From NCBI GenBank assembly GCA_900768015.1, contig CAAGBI010000062.1, positions 87,881 through 151,880 on the forward strand: DNA of 64,000 bases. Direction: 5' to 3'. Below are positions 25,526 to 35,103 of the stretch, piece by piece (the first letter of the stretch is position 1; every line of letters starts with the position of its first letter). The translations under genes and the position numbers were made by a program. Source of the stretch: an uncultured Alistipes sp. (GTDB lineage: Bacteria > Bacteroidota > Bacteroidia > Bacteroidales > Rikenellaceae). The notes beneath the pieces were generated by a model, which was not told where the DNA came from, did no database searches, and was given only the letters and a program-made list of their open reading frames with translations.

Positions 25526-28500
25526 ATGAGTAAGTTCAACGAATATAAGGGTCTTGACTTGGCGGGTGTTGCCGACGAGATGTTGGCACGCTGGACCAAG
25601 GACGATACCTTCCACAAGAGCATCACAACGCGCGAGGGCCACCCCACATTTGTATTCTATGAGGGTCCCCCCTCAGCAAACGGCATGCCTGGCATCCACC
25701 ATGTCATGGCGCGTACCATCAAAGATGTTTTCTGCCGCTACAAGACCCAGCAGGGCTACCTCGTACACCGCAAGGCGGGTTGGGACACACATGGTCTCCC
25801 CGTGGAGCTCGGCGTAGAGAAGAAGCTCGGCATCACAAAGGAGGATATCGGCAAGAAGATTACCATTGAGGAGTATAACAAGCAGTGCCGCGAGGCCGTG
25901 ATGGAGTTCACCGATGTATGGGAGGACCTCACACGCAAGATGGGTTACTGGGTGAACATGGACGACCCATATATCACCTACGACAACAAATTCATCGAGA
26001 CCCTCTGGTGGCTCTTGAAGCAGCTCTACGAGAAGAACCTCCTCTACAAGGGCTATACCATCCAGCCCTACTCGCCCGCAGCAGGTACGGGCCTCTCAAC
26101 CCACGAGCTCAACCAGCCAGGCTGCTACCGCGATGTTAAAGACACGACTTGCACCGCACAGTTCCGCATTCTAGACCCTAAGGAAGGGATGGAGGGCTGG
26201 GGCACTCCCGTGTTCCTCGCGTGGACAACAACACCCTGGACACTGCCCTCAAACACTGCGCTCTGTGTGGGTCCCAAGTACGACTATGTTGCAGTACGCT
26301 CATATAACCCCTACACCGCAGAGAAGATTACAGCCGTAGTGGCTGAGCCTCTTTTGTACTCTATCTTCAATAAGAAGGCCGTGGGTATCGCCCTTGAGGA
26401 GTATAAGGCGGGCGACAAGCTCATTCCATTCGAGGTAGTAGGTAAGTGGAAGGGTACGGAGCTCGAGGGCATGCGCTACGAGCAGCTCTTGCCATGGGTT
26501 AAGCCCGTCGAGGCAGACGAGAATGGCAACTGGACAGAGGCTTCGGCTAAGGCATTCCGCGTAATCTTGGGCGACTATGTAACGGTGGAGGATGGTACAG
26601 GTATCGTACACATCGCGCCTACATTTGGTGCCGACGATGCCTTCGTAGCACGCCAGGCAGGCATCCCCTCGCTCTTCATGATTAACAAGCGCGGCGAGAC
26701 ACGCCCCATGGTTGACTTCACCGGTAAGTTCTTCCTCACCGAGGAGCTCGATGAGAAGTTTGTTGCGGAGTGCGTAACTGCCGACTATAAGGAGTATGAG
26801 GGTCGCTTCGTGAAGAACGCCTACGATCCACAGTACACCGTTGATGGCCGCTACGACGAGAAGGCTGCAGCTGCGGCTGAGAACCTCGACATCTACATCT
26901 CGCTCAAGCTCAAGGAGTCGAACAAGGTCTTCAAAATCGAGAAGCACACCCACAACTATCCCCACTGCTGGCGTACAGATAAGCCCGTGTTGTACTACCC
27001 CTTGGACTCATGGTTCATCCGCACCACAGCGCTTCGTGAGCGCATGATGGAGTTGAACAAGACCATCTACTGGAAGCCCGAGAGCACAGGTACAGGTCGC
27101 TTCGGCAAGTGGCTCGAGAACATCAACGATTGGAACCTCTCGCGCTCACGCTTCTGGGGTACACCCCTCCCCATCTGGGCTACCGAGGACCGCACTGAGT
27201 TGAAGTGCATCGGATCGGTTGAGGAGCTTATCGCCGAGATTGAGAAGGCCGTGGCTGCAGGTGTCATGACCGAGAATCCATACAAAAACTTCAAGGTTGG
27301 TGATATGTCTAAGGAGAATTACTCTACAGAGAACATCGACCTCCACCGCCCATATGTTGATAACATCGTGTTGGTATCATCGAAGGGTGAGCCTATGCGC
27401 CGCGAGCCCGACCTCATCGATGTATGGTTTGACTCAGGTGCTATGCCCTATGCGCAGGTACACTACCCCTTCGAGAACAAGGAGGGCTTCGACCAGATAT
27501 ACCCCGCAGACTTCATCGCCGAGGGTGTCGACCAGACCCGCGGTTGGTTCTATACGCTCCACGCCATCGCTACCATGCTCTTCGACTCTGTGGCGTTCAA
27601 GAACATCATCTCTAACGGCTTGGTGCTCGACAAGAACGGCAATAAGATGTCTAAGCGCCTCGGTAACGCCGTAGACCCATTCGAGGTATTGAAGAAGTAC
27701 GGTGCAGACGCTACACGCTGGTACATGATATCTAACTCGCAGCCTTGGGACAACCTCAAGTTCGATGTTGATGGCGTTGACGAGTGCCGCCGTAAGTTCT
27801 TCGGCACGCTCTACAACACCTACTCATTCTTCGCGCTCTATGCCAACATCGATGGCTTCACCGGCGCCGAGGCTGAGGTACCCGTGGAGAAGCGCCCCGA
27901 GATTGACCGCTGGATATTGTCGGAGCTCAACTCGCTCATCCGCGATGTTACAGCATCGCTCGAGGAGTACGACCCCACACCCGCTGCCCGCCGCATCGAC
28001 GCCTTTGTCAACGAGAACCTCTCTAACTGGTATGTTCGCTTGAACCGTAAGCGCTTCTGGGGTGGCTCGATGAACGAGGATAAGCTCGCAGCATACCAGA
28101 CCCTCTACACATGCTTGGAGACCGTCGCTATGCTCGCTGCGCCTATCGCGCCCTTCATCACCGACCGCATCTTCTGTGATCTCAACGCCGCAAGTGGCCG
28201 CCACACAGAGTCGTCAGTGCACCTCGCAGAGTACCCCAAGTGCAACGAGGCGCTCATCAACCGTGAGCTCGAGGCACGCACAGCACTCTCACAGCAGGTA
28301 TCTTCAATGGTCCTCGCACTCCGCCGCAAGGTGAACATCAATGTGCGTAAGCCCCTCTCGAAGATTATCATCCCCGTGTTGGACAAGGAGATGGCAGCAC
28401 GCATCGAGGCTGTTCGCGCGCTCATCATGAACGAAGTAAACATCAAGGATGTGGAGCTCATCACCGATACCACAGGCATCATCACCAAGCGTATCAAGCT

Positions 28501-29011
28501 CAACTTTAAGCACTTCTGCCAGCGCTATGCTCCCCATGCTAAGGCTATGTCGGCACTTATCGCGCAGTTTACGCAGGAGCAGATTGCCGAGATTGAGGCT
28601 AACGCCGAGACAACGCTCGACCTTGGTGGCACTCAGGTTGTGGTTACGGCTGCCGACTTCGAGATTACATCGGAGGATATGCCTGGCTGGTTGGTAGCGT
28701 CGGAGGGTAAGCTCACCGTGGCCCTCGACATCACCATCACCGAGGAGCTTAAGCGCGAGGGTGTTGCCCGCGAGCTCGTCAACCGCATCCAGAACATCCG
28801 TAAGGAGTCTGGCTTCGAGGTAACTGACAAGATTAGCGTGGAGATTGAGTCTAACGACCTCACTGCTCCCGCCGTTGAGAGCTTCGCGCAGTACATCGCA
28901 CAGCAGACCCTTGCCGTGGATGTCAAGGCTGTTGCCGCTCCCGCCGGAGCCTTCGTTGTGGATAGCGACATCGACGAGGTAGCCCTCAAGATTGCCGTTA
29001 CCAAGGCGTAG
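25526..29011 (+). CDS. ileS: Isoleucyl-tRNA synthetase
   Basis: 1161 residues from ATG 25526 (MSKFNEYKGLDLAGV). Class I synthetase: HIGH-type motif GMPGIHHVMAR near residue 55, CP1 editing domain with AWTTTPWTLPSNTALCVG, GTGIVHIAPTFGADD, KMSKR motif NKMSKRLGN, and anticodon-binding and C-terminal extension domains (about 780-1161). The length fits the longer IleS type common in Bacteroidetes. Confidence 0.97.
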   Translation: MSKFNEYKGLDLAGVADEMLARWTKDDTFHKSITTREGHPTFVFYEGPPSANGMPGIHHVMARTIKDVFCRYKTQQGYLVHRKAGWDTHGLPVELGVEKKLGITKEDIGKKITIEEYNKQCREAVMEFTDVWEDLTRKMGYWVNMDDPYITYDNKFIETLWWLLKQLYEKNLLYKGYTIQPYSPAAGTGLSTHELNQPGCYRDVKDTTCTAQFRILDPKEGMEGWGTPVFLAWTTTPWTLPSNTALCVGPKYDYVAVRSYNPYTAEKITAVVAEPLLYSIFNKKAVGIALEEYKAGDKLIPFEVVGKWKGTELEGMRYEQLLPWVKPVEADENGNWTEASAKAFRVILGDYVTVEDGTGIVHIAPTFGADDAFVARQAGIPSLFMINKRGETRPMVDFTGKFFLTEELDEKFVAECVTADYKEYEGRFVKNAYDPQYTVDGRYDEKAAAAAENLDIYISLKLKESNKVFKIEKHTHNYPHCWRTDKPVLYYPLDSWFIRTTALRERMMELNKTIYWKPESTGTGRFGKWLENINDWNLSRSRFWGTPLPIWATEDRTELKCIGSVEELIAEIEKAVAAGVMTENPYKNFKVGDMSKENYSTENIDLHRPYVDNIVLVSSKGEPMRREPDLIDVWFDSGAMPYAQVHYPFENKEGFDQIYPADFIAEGVDQTRGWFYTLHAIATMLFDSVAFKNIISNGLVLDKNGNKMSKRLGNAVDPFEVLKKYGADATRWYMISNSQPWDNLKFDVDGVDECRRKFFGTLYNTYSFFALYANIDGFTGAEAEVPVEKRPEIDRWILSELNSLIRDVTASLEEYDPTPAARRIDAFVNENLSNWYVRLNRKRFWGGSMNEDKLAAYQTLYTCLETVAMLAAPIAPFITDRIFCDLNAASGRHTESSVHLAEYPKCNEALINRELEARTALSQQVSSMVLALRRKVNINVRKPLSKIIIPVLDKEMAARIEAVRALIMNEVNIKDVELITDTTGIITKRIKLNFKHFCQRYAPHAKAMSALIAQFTQEQIAEIEANAETTLDLGGTQVVVTAADFEITSEDMPGWLVASEGKLTVALDITITEELKREGVARELVNRIQNIRKESGFEVTDKISVEIESNDLTAPAVESFAQYIAQQTLAVDVKAVAAPAGAFVVDSDIDEVALKIAVTKA

Positions 29012-29034
29012 CATACCCTATATATAATATAAGT

Positions 29035-29072
29035 AAAGGTGTAGCCCCAACTCTGGCGCTGCACCTTTTTTA
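29035..29072 (+). terminator. Terminator after ileS
   Basis: AAAGGTGTAGC (29035-29045) pairs with GCTGCACCTTT (29058-29068), 11 bp with one wobble, followed by a T-run. Confidence 0.85.
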
Positions 29073-29163
29073 TGCTTTTTTTGTAGGAATATTTGCAAGT
29101 GTCATAAATTTTGCTTAATTTCGCTTATTATAAGAATGATAACCGTACTAAAACGCTACGATT

Positions 29164-29538
29164 ATGACAGAGGAGAAGACACGCTACAACGACGCAGAAC
29201 TTGAGGAGTTCCGTCTATTGATAGAGCAGAAATTGGCGTCAGCACGCGCCGACTACGATATGTTGCGTACCGCTACAAGCAACGAGAACGACACCGAGGA
29301 CTCATCTCCCACCTTCAAGGTGATGGAGGAGGGCGCTACGACACTCTCACGCGAGGAGTATGGCTCACTCGCACAGCGCCAGGCGAAGTTCATCCGCAAC
29401 CTCGAGATGGCTCTCGTGCGCATCAAGAACAAGACCTACGGCATCTGCAAGACCACCGGCAAGCTCATCCCTCGTGAGCGCTTGCTCCGTGTGCCACATG
29501 CTACCGAATGCATCGAAGCTAAAACCGCCCGCAAGTAA
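29164..29538 (+). CDS. TraR/DksA-like protein with incomplete zinc site
   Basis: 124 residues. Helical N-terminal hairpin and a C-terminal DksA-type finger region (YGICKTTGKLIPRERLLRVPHATECIEAK). Canonical DksA has four zinc cysteines; only two remain here (one in each pair), so zinc binding is doubtful. DksA proteins enter the RNA polymerase secondary channel and modulate transcription with ppGpp; role here is inferred only from the family. The stop codon at 29536-29538 overlaps the left end of the first hairpin element. Confidence 0.85.
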   Translation: MTEEKTRYNDAELEEFRLLIEQKLASARADYDMLRTATSNENDTEDSSPTFKVMEEGATTLSREEYGSLAQRQAKFIRNLEMALVRIKNKTYGICKTTGKLIPRERLLRVPHATECIEAKTARK

Positions 29539-29667
29539 TTTCTTGTGATAGTGGCGCGTTAGCGGCACATCCCTAAAAGTCAAACACCAAAGGCTGTACT
29601 ACCTTGTACTATCCTTTGGTGTTTTCTTTTGTGATGCACCACTACCACACCACTCTGACAAGAAATT
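29537..29667. repeat. 131-bp hairpin element, copy 1
   Basis: Perfect 10-bp terminal inverted repeats (29537-29546, 29658-29667; aatttcttgt/acaagaaatt). Inside: a small hairpin CGC-GTTA-GCG region (about 29551-29568), then a perfect 12-bp stem (29582-29593 with 29613-29624) around a 19-nt loop with GTAC twice, then a conserved tail with CCACTACC. Copy 2 at 44982-45112 has the same length and flanks but different, still complementary, central arms. The left end lies in the stop codon of the DksA-like gene. Confidence 0.85.
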
Positions 29668-29668
29668 T

Positions 29669-29795
29669 AATTTCCTGTGATAAAGGGCCGTCTGCGGCCT
29701 CTCAATCCAAAGAGCGAATGGGAAATACATCAAGTATGTCCCATCCGCTCTTTCTCTTTATCGAGTCCACATACAACCCTTTCTAACAAGAAATT
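29669..29795. repeat. Divergent hairpin element, copy 3
   Basis: Same architecture as copy 1, one base downstream of it: ends aatttcctgt (29669-29678) and acaagaaatt (29786-29795), a first hairpin GGCCG-TCTG-CGGCC, and a central stem of 15 positions with one A-C mismatch around a loop with ATAC/GTAT. The sequence between the hairpins is largely different from copies 1 and 2. Confidence 0.7.
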
Positions 29796-29830
29796 AGGGT
29801 CTCGGTACTAATCCGCGTTTGCGCGAGAGA

Positions 29831-29921
29831 GTTCAGAGAATTTTAAGGAATTTAGGGAGTTTAGAGAATTTTGCGCGCCCACCCTATATTCCTTAATTTC
29901 CTTAATCTCCCTATTCTCTTA
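29831..29921. repeat. Inverted array of degenerate 9-mers
   Basis: Left arm of units like AGAGAATTT, AAGGAATTT and AGGGAGTTT (29831-29872); right arm the approximate reverse complement (29881-29921). Followed at 29931-29942 by an inverted GTCATTGCGAGG unit like those at 24.4 kb. Confidence 0.65.
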
Positions 29922-29957
29922 TAAACCTCTCCTCGCAATGACAGCGTTCAGAACAAC

Positions 29958-29996
29958 ATAAAAAAAGAGGCTGCTGCCTTTGAGCAACAACCCCTT
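29958..29996 (-). terminator. Terminator of the sugar transporter gene
   Basis: Minus strand: GGTTGTTGC pairs with GCAGCAGCC (9 bp with wobbles), small loop, then a long T-run. Confidence 0.85.
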
Positions 29997-30022
29997 CATA
30001 CTGCGTGAGTTAGCCCCGTGGC

Positions 30023-31342
30023 TTACTCCGTTTTGATATTCTTGTTCACATTCTTCGAGCCAATCAATGCGTAGAAGAGCAAGTATGCAAGGCCTGCAAC
30101 GATTACCCAGTAGCTTACGAGGTAGTCGCCTGTCCAGTCCACGATGCCGTTCTGCAACAAGGGCAAGATACCACCACCGCAAACCAACGCCATGAAGATG
30201 CCCGAAGCGCGCTCGGTGTACTTACCCAAGCCCTCAACTGCGAGGTTGAAGATGCCGCCCCACATAACCGATGTGCACAAGCCGCACAACACGAGCAATG
30301 CCGCATTTACGGGTACCTCAGCCATGCCGAAGCCCTCGGTGCCCTTGAAGACGGGGAGGTTAACGGTGATTGAGGGGTCGAGGATCATAGCGCCACCAAC
30401 CAGTGCCAAGCCGAGGAGCGATACCGCTGTGAGCATGCTCTTAGCAGAGAATACCGAGCCGAGGGCTGCGCCACCAAGACGGCCGAAGAACATCAACAAC
30501 CAGTATGTCGCAGCTACGGTAGCGGCGATGCTCTCAGCGTTGCCCATAGGCGAGCCGCACACGGGACACATATCGACGATGAGGCCACCATTCTGCAACC
30601 ACTTCTGCAAGACATTAGGGATGCCCACCTCTACACCTACATAGATAAAGATGGCGATAGCGCCCAACACAAAGTGGCGGAACGACATAGGGCCAATCTT
30701 AGACTCATTAGCGCTTGCAATTCTCTCAACGCGCTCGTTCTCAGGTACATTTGTAAAGAGAATAACCACGAATGCGAGGGCGAAGATAGCCAATGCGATG
30801 AACATCAAGGGGAAGACCTGCTTAATCTCGGCATCGGCAATGCTGGGTACGAAGACGCCAGTGAGGAAGATTACGGCAGTACCCATGAACGAGTTGAACG
30901 AGCCACCCACCTGCAAGAGCTGGTTGCCACGGTTGCCACCGCCCGCGAGCTTGTTAAGCATGGGATTTACGACGATGTTAAGCATACACATCGAGAAGCC
31001 CGCGATGAAGGCACCGAGCAAGTATACGCCGAATGCGAGGTTGCCATCCAAGAGGCCTGCGATGGTCTGCACGCCCACGCCTGTGAAGCCTACAACAACG
31101 GCAGCCAAGGCGGTAAATTTGTAGCCACGCTTCTGCAAGAGGTTACCCGCGGGGATACCCATACATGCGTAAGCGATGAAGTTGGCGAATACGCCGAGCG
31201 TACCCATCCAGTTAGCCACGTCGAACTGGTTCTTAAGCACATCACCCATTGGCGATGCGAGGTTGGTTACGAACGAGATCATTCCGAAGAGCAGAATCAT
31301 CACGATGATAGCCAAGAAGTTACCTTTCTTTTGTGTACTCAT
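30023..31342 (-). CDS. FucP-type sugar MFS transporter
   Basis: 439 residues with about 12 hydrophobic segments. Matches the fucose/glucose-galactose permease branch of the major facilitator superfamily (GMISFVTNLASPMGDVLKNQF; NPMLNKLAGGGNRGNQLLQVGGSFNSFMG). An interdomain loop carries CPVCGSPMGNAES. Likely a proton-coupled importer of a monosaccharide released from host or dietary glycans (family inference). The polyprenyl synthase gene ends 51 bp upstream on the same strand. Confidence 0.88.
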   Translation of the reverse strand: MSTQKKGNFLAIIVMILLFGMISFVTNLASPMGDVLKNQFDVANWMGTLGVFANFIAYACMGIPAGNLLQKRGYKFTALAAVVVGFTGVGVQTIAGLLDGNLAFGVYLLGAFIAGFSMCMLNIVVNPMLNKLAGGGNRGNQLLQVGGSFNSFMGTAVIFLTGVFVPSIADAEIKQVFPLMFIALAIFALAFVVILFTNVPENERVERIASANESKIGPMSFRHFVLGAIAIFIYVGVEVGIPNVLQKWLQNGGLIVDMCPVCGSPMGNAESIAATVAATYWLLMFFGRLGGAALGSVFSAKSMLTAVSLLGLALVGGAMILDPSITVNLPVFKGTEGFGMAEVPVNAALLVLCGLCTSVMWGGIFNLAVEGLGKYTERASGIFMALVCGGGILPLLQNGIVDWTGDYLVSYWVIVAGLAYLLFYALIGSKNVNKNIKTE

Positions 31343-31393
31343 AATTTTATGCTATTAGATTGTTATTCAGATGTTTATATCAGTGTATAGGAC

Positions 31394-32395
31394 CTATTTG
31401 TCACGCTCGGCAACAAAGGTGCAGAGGTCGAGTAGCGCCTTGCGGTAGGGCGTATCCTCATACTTCGACACCAGGTGCATGGCACGCGAGAGGTAGGCCT
31501 GCATGGTCTCTGTTGCGCGCTCTATGCCACCCTCGTTGTGCACCATGTTGTGCAGCGTGTCGAGGGCCTCGTTGTCGTCGTTACAACGCTCGACAAGCTT
31601 AATTATTGCACCTCGCTCCTCCTCTGTTTTTCGCTCTATAACCTCGATGAGGGGGAGTGTTATCTTATGCTCGCGGAGGTCGTTGTTCACGGGCTTGCCG
31701 GTGTTGTTCTGGCGGTTGTAGTCGAGGATGTCGTCCTGAATCTGAAAGGCTATGCCGAGTGCCTCGCCGAACTTACGCATGCGCTCCACATCTTCGCGCT
31801 GTGCACCGAGCGACATGGCACCTATGGCGCCACATACGCCAAGCAGACTTGCCGTCTTCTGATAGATGATTGTGAAGTAGTCGTCGCGTGTTGTGTCGAG
31901 GTTCTTAGCATGCTGGCTCTGAAGCACTTCGCCCTCGCATAGTGCCGCCATCGCCGTGCCCACATACGACACTATGTCGTACTGTGCCGAGGCCATGCCC
32001 AAGGACATTGTGCGTGCGAGGATGTAGTCGCCGAGGATGATTGCGAGGTTGCTATGCCACTTGGCATTCACCGAGGGTTTGCCACGGCGCTCGTCTGCCG
32101 AGTCGAGCACATCGTCGTGGATGAGCGATGCTGTGTGTATCATCTCCATCATTAGTGCCGCGAGGTATGTGCGCTTTGTGCAGTTGCGCTCGTCGGGGCG
32201 GTATGTTGCCGCGGTGCATGTCAGTGCCGAGAGCATGGTGAGTATGGGTCGTATGCCCTTGCCGCGCGACGATAGTGCGTAAGTAAGCATCTCTTGCAGC
32301 ATCTCGCCCTCGGCGTTGAAGTTGTCGGCCACGAACTTGTCGAATGCTTCGAGGTCGGCGCTGATAGGTCGGCGTATGTCGTCAATTGTAATCAT
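31394..32395 (-). CDS. Polyprenyl diphosphate synthase
   Basis: 333 residues. Trans-prenyltransferase: first Asp-rich motif HDDVLDSADERRGKP (about 88-102), second QIQDDILDY (about 219-227), KPVNNDLREHKITLPLI. Builds a long all-trans chain from FPP and IPP, probably the menaquinone side chain; mqnC elsewhere in the window is consistent. Chain length cannot be read directly. Confidence 0.93.
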   Translation of the reverse strand: MITIDDIRRPISADLEAFDKFVADNFNAEGEMLQEMLTYALSSRGKGIRPILTMLSALTCTAATYRPDERNCTKRTYLAALMMEMIHTASLIHDDVLDSADERRGKPSVNAKWHSNLAIILGDYILARTMSLGMASAQYDIVSYVGTAMAALCEGEVLQSQHAKNLDTTRDDYFTIIYQKTASLLGVCGAIGAMSLGAQREDVERMRKFGEALGIAFQIQDDILDYNRQNNTGKPVNNDLREHKITLPLIEVIERKTEEERGAIIKLVERCNDDNEALDTLHNMVHNEGGIERATETMQAYLSRAMHLVSKYEDTPYRKALLDLCTFVAERDK

Positions 32396-32420
32396 ACTAA
32401 TATATGGTCAAACTATTAGG

Positions 32421-32428
32421 CAAAGATA
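32421..32428 (-). promoter_or_regulatory. Candidate -7 box for the polyprenyl synthase gene
   Basis: Minus-strand TATCTTTG, 25 bp upstream of the ATG; divergent from the yfhO promoter. Confidence 0.5.
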
Positions 32429-32448
32429 GTGATTTTTTAAGAGAAAGG

Positions 32449-32479
32449 GTTGAGAAACGCACTTTTTTTCGTAACTTTG
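32449..32479 (+). promoter_or_regulatory. Candidate promoter for the yfhO gene
   Basis: GTTG (32449-32452), 19-bp spacer, TAACTTTG (32472-32479); 42 bp before the ATG. Confidence 0.62.
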
Positions 32480-32521
32480 GGCGATTTATTTCAAAGATAT
32501 AACCTACAGAGGTTTAGGACT

Positions 32522-35083
32522 ATGAATTTTTTTGGTGATAACATAGAGCGTTACTCGCTCAAATGGTGGATAGATAAGGCCTTGCCCTGGGTCGTGGGCA
32601 TCGCTATCTTCTGGGCTGTGAGTGCCGCGCTCTTTGCCCCTCAGTTCGAGGGTAAGTCGCTGGGTCAGGGCGATATAGCGCAGTATGCAGGTATGTCGGC
32701 AGACATCCGCAACCACCGCGAGGCTACGGGCGAAGACCCCCAGTGGACGGGAGGTATGTTCTCGGGTATGCCCGCCTACCTTATTGATGTGGAGTATCCC
32801 ACGCAGAGCGTCAAGCAGGGGGCAAGTGGCGTAGCCAAACTCTTTGGCGACCCCATGAACATGATACTCTTCGCCATGATTTTTATGATGGTGGCGGTCG
32901 TTCTCATGGGCGTAAACCCCTGGATAGGTATCATCGCGGGCTTGGCATACGGTCTCTCGACCTACTTCTTCCTCATCATCGACGCGGGACACATCACTAA
33001 GATGTGGGCATTAGTCTATGCGCCACCCTTGGTGGGTGCCGTGTGGTACGCCCTGCGCAAGAATATGTGGGTCGGCTCGGCTCTCGCAGCGTTGTTCGGC
33101 TCGCTGGAGCTCGGTGCAAACCACCCGCAGATAACCTACTACTTCCTCTTTGCATGTATCGCGCTGTGGATTAGCGAGTTCGTGTGCTCGATTATTGCCA
33201 AGCGCCTCAAAAAATATCTGCTTGCAACGGCTATGTTGGCCGTAGCGGCGTTGTTGGCCGTAGGCTCAAACTTCGCCCCATTGTACTACACCCTCGAGCA
33301 TAAGGATGCCACCTCGCGTGGTGGCTCGGAGGTGGTGGACGAGGAGGCTGCGCGCCAGCAGAAGATTCAGTACAACACCATGTGGAGCTACGGCAAGGCC
33401 GAGAGCTTTAATATGCTTGTTCCCAACTACATGGGTTCAAGTTCGATGGATGTAGACCCCCGCGTCGAGGAGTATTTCGCAAGCGAGGCTACGCAGGATG
33501 CGCTCTTTATGGCGGCTGTGGATGATGCGGTGGCCATGTATCAGCAGTACGACCCCACCATCACATACGACGACATCATCTACTACCTCGAGCACGACGA
33601 CCAGCTCTATGGCGATGTCATGTGGCTCTACCAGAATAGGGCGAACGAGGCCTTTGCCGCCTCTACGAACTATTGGGGCACGCAGCCCTTCACCGCAGGC
33701 CCTACCTACCTCGGTGCCGTGGTCATCTTCCTTGCCATCGTGGGCATCATCCTTGCTCCCCACCGCTACCGCTGGTGGCTTGTTGCCGTGAGCCTCTTTG
33801 CGCTACTCTTGGCGTGGGGTAGCAACGCTATGGGCTTCTACGAGGCTATGTACGACCTACTCCCCGCCTACGATAACTTCCGCACCGTGTCTATGGCGCT
33901 CGTAGTTGTGGAGTGGAGCGTGCCACTCTTTGCCGCAATCGCTTTGTGGCGTCTGCTTAGTGGCGAGGTGTCGGCGAAGATGAAGTATATCGCCCTCGGT
34001 GTTTCGGGAGGCGTTGTGGTGCTTATGGTTATCCTTATGGCCCTTGTTGCCGACTACGGCATGTCAACCTTTGCCGAGACCTTGGGAGGTGGCTACTGGG
34101 CGGAGCAGTTGAGACTTATTGTTGAGGATGTGCGCCGCGATGCCTTCACATCGGATGCTCTGCGCTCGCTCGCCTATGTCGCTGTCACTGCGGCGGTTAT
34201 CGTAGCATACATCGTGCTTGAAAAGCGTTTTAGCAGCAGAAAAGCAGTTATCTCCCTCGCTATGTTGGGCGTTGTTGGTGCGATTGTCGTTGCCGACCTC
34301 GGAGGAGTTGACAGCCGCTATATGGGCGACGAGAAGTGGAGCAATAGCGCACCCACGGAGGTTGTGCCCACAAAGGCCGATAACGATATTTTGAGAGATA
34401 AGGAGCTCGGCTTCCGCGTCTATGATGCTGATAGCCGTGGCAGTGCCCGTGCTGCAAACTTCCACCGCTCGGTGGATGGCTACCATGGCGCTAAGTTGCA
34501 GCGCTATGACGATATTTTGAACCGCTATATCTACGCCCAGAATACCGAGGTGCTGGCTATGCTTAACACTAAGTATATCATCTCGGGCGGCACAGCACAC
34601 GAGACCTATTCGTTTGGCCCAGCATGGTTTGTTGGTGGTGTGGAGCGTGTCGCAACCCCCGCCGAGGAGCTTGGGTCTTTGGCAAATGTAGACCTCGCAA
34701 CTACGGCTGTTGTGAACGAGGAGGTCGAGGGTGTTGAGGAATACTACGACGCTTCGGGCGATGTGGAGTTGGTGGAGTATGCTCCCAACTACCTCAAATA
34801 TGAGTATTCGGCCCCTGCAGAGGCGTTGTGCGTATTCTCGGAGATATACTACCCCAATGGCTGGACGGCCTATGTCGATGGCAAGGAGGCGGACTACTTC
34901 GCGGTTAACTACATCCTCCGCGGCATGGTTCTCCCCGAGGGTGAGCACACCGTAGAGTGGCGCTTCAGGGCTCCGAATTGGACTATGGCAACCACGATTA
35001 CGGGCATCGCCTCATGGCTTATTATCCTATCGTTGGTGGCGCTCATAACGCTAAGTATCATCAGATTAGTAAGAAAGAAGTAG
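32522..35083 (+). CDS. YfhO family membrane protein
   Basis: 853 residues from ATG 32522; longer frames would start before the promoter. Multi-span membrane protein with a first helix at about 15-35 and the conserved block GLSTYFFLIIDAGHITKMWALVYAPPLVGAVWYALRK; large extracytoplasmic loops and a C-terminal domain ending in a helix and RLVRKK. YfhO proteins resemble GT-C glycosyltransferases and in Firmicutes help glycosylate lipoteichoic acid; the Bacteroidetes role is not known to me. ftsX starts 20 bp later. Confidence 0.85.
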   Translation: MNFFGDNIERYSLKWWIDKALPWVVGIAIFWAVSAALFAPQFEGKSLGQGDIAQYAGMSADIRNHREATGEDPQWTGGMFSGMPAYLIDVEYPTQSVKQGASGVAKLFGDPMNMILFAMIFMMVAVVLMGVNPWIGIIAGLAYGLSTYFFLIIDAGHITKMWALVYAPPLVGAVWYALRKNMWVGSALAALFGSLELGANHPQITYYFLFACIALWISEFVCSIIAKRLKKYLLATAMLAVAALLAVGSNFAPLYYTLEHKDATSRGGSEVVDEEAARQQKIQYNTMWSYGKAESFNMLVPNYMGSSSMDVDPRVEEYFASEATQDALFMAAVDDAVAMYQQYDPTITYDDIIYYLEHDDQLYGDVMWLYQNRANEAFAASTNYWGTQPFTAGPTYLGAVVIFLAIVGIILAPHRYRWWLVAVSLFALLLAWGSNAMGFYEAMYDLLPAYDNFRTVSMALVVVEWSVPLFAAIALWRLLSGEVSAKMKYIALGVSGGVVVLMVILMALVADYGMSTFAETLGGGYWAEQLRLIVEDVRRDAFTSDALRSLAYVAVTAAVIVAYIVLEKRFSSRKAVISLAMLGVVGAIVVADLGGVDSRYMGDEKWSNSAPTEVVPTKADNDILRDKELGFRVYDADSRGSARAANFHRSVDGYHGAKLQRYDDILNRYIYAQNTEVLAMLNTKYIISGGTAHETYSFGPAWFVGGVERVATPAEELGSLANVDLATTAVVNEEVEGVEEYYDASGDVELVEYAPNYLKYEYSAPAEALCVFSEIYYPNGWTAYVDGKEADYFAVNYILRGMVLPEGEHTVEWRFRAPNWTMATTITGIASWLIILSLVALITLSIIRLVRKK

Positions 35084-35103
35084 AATAAAAGTTATATAGA
35101 TTT

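Noticed and set aside
29537..29795. tRNA or riboswitch
   Set aside because: No acceptor/T-arm pattern; the location is 3' of genes rather than in a 5' leader, and the central stem is too variable for a known riboswitch.
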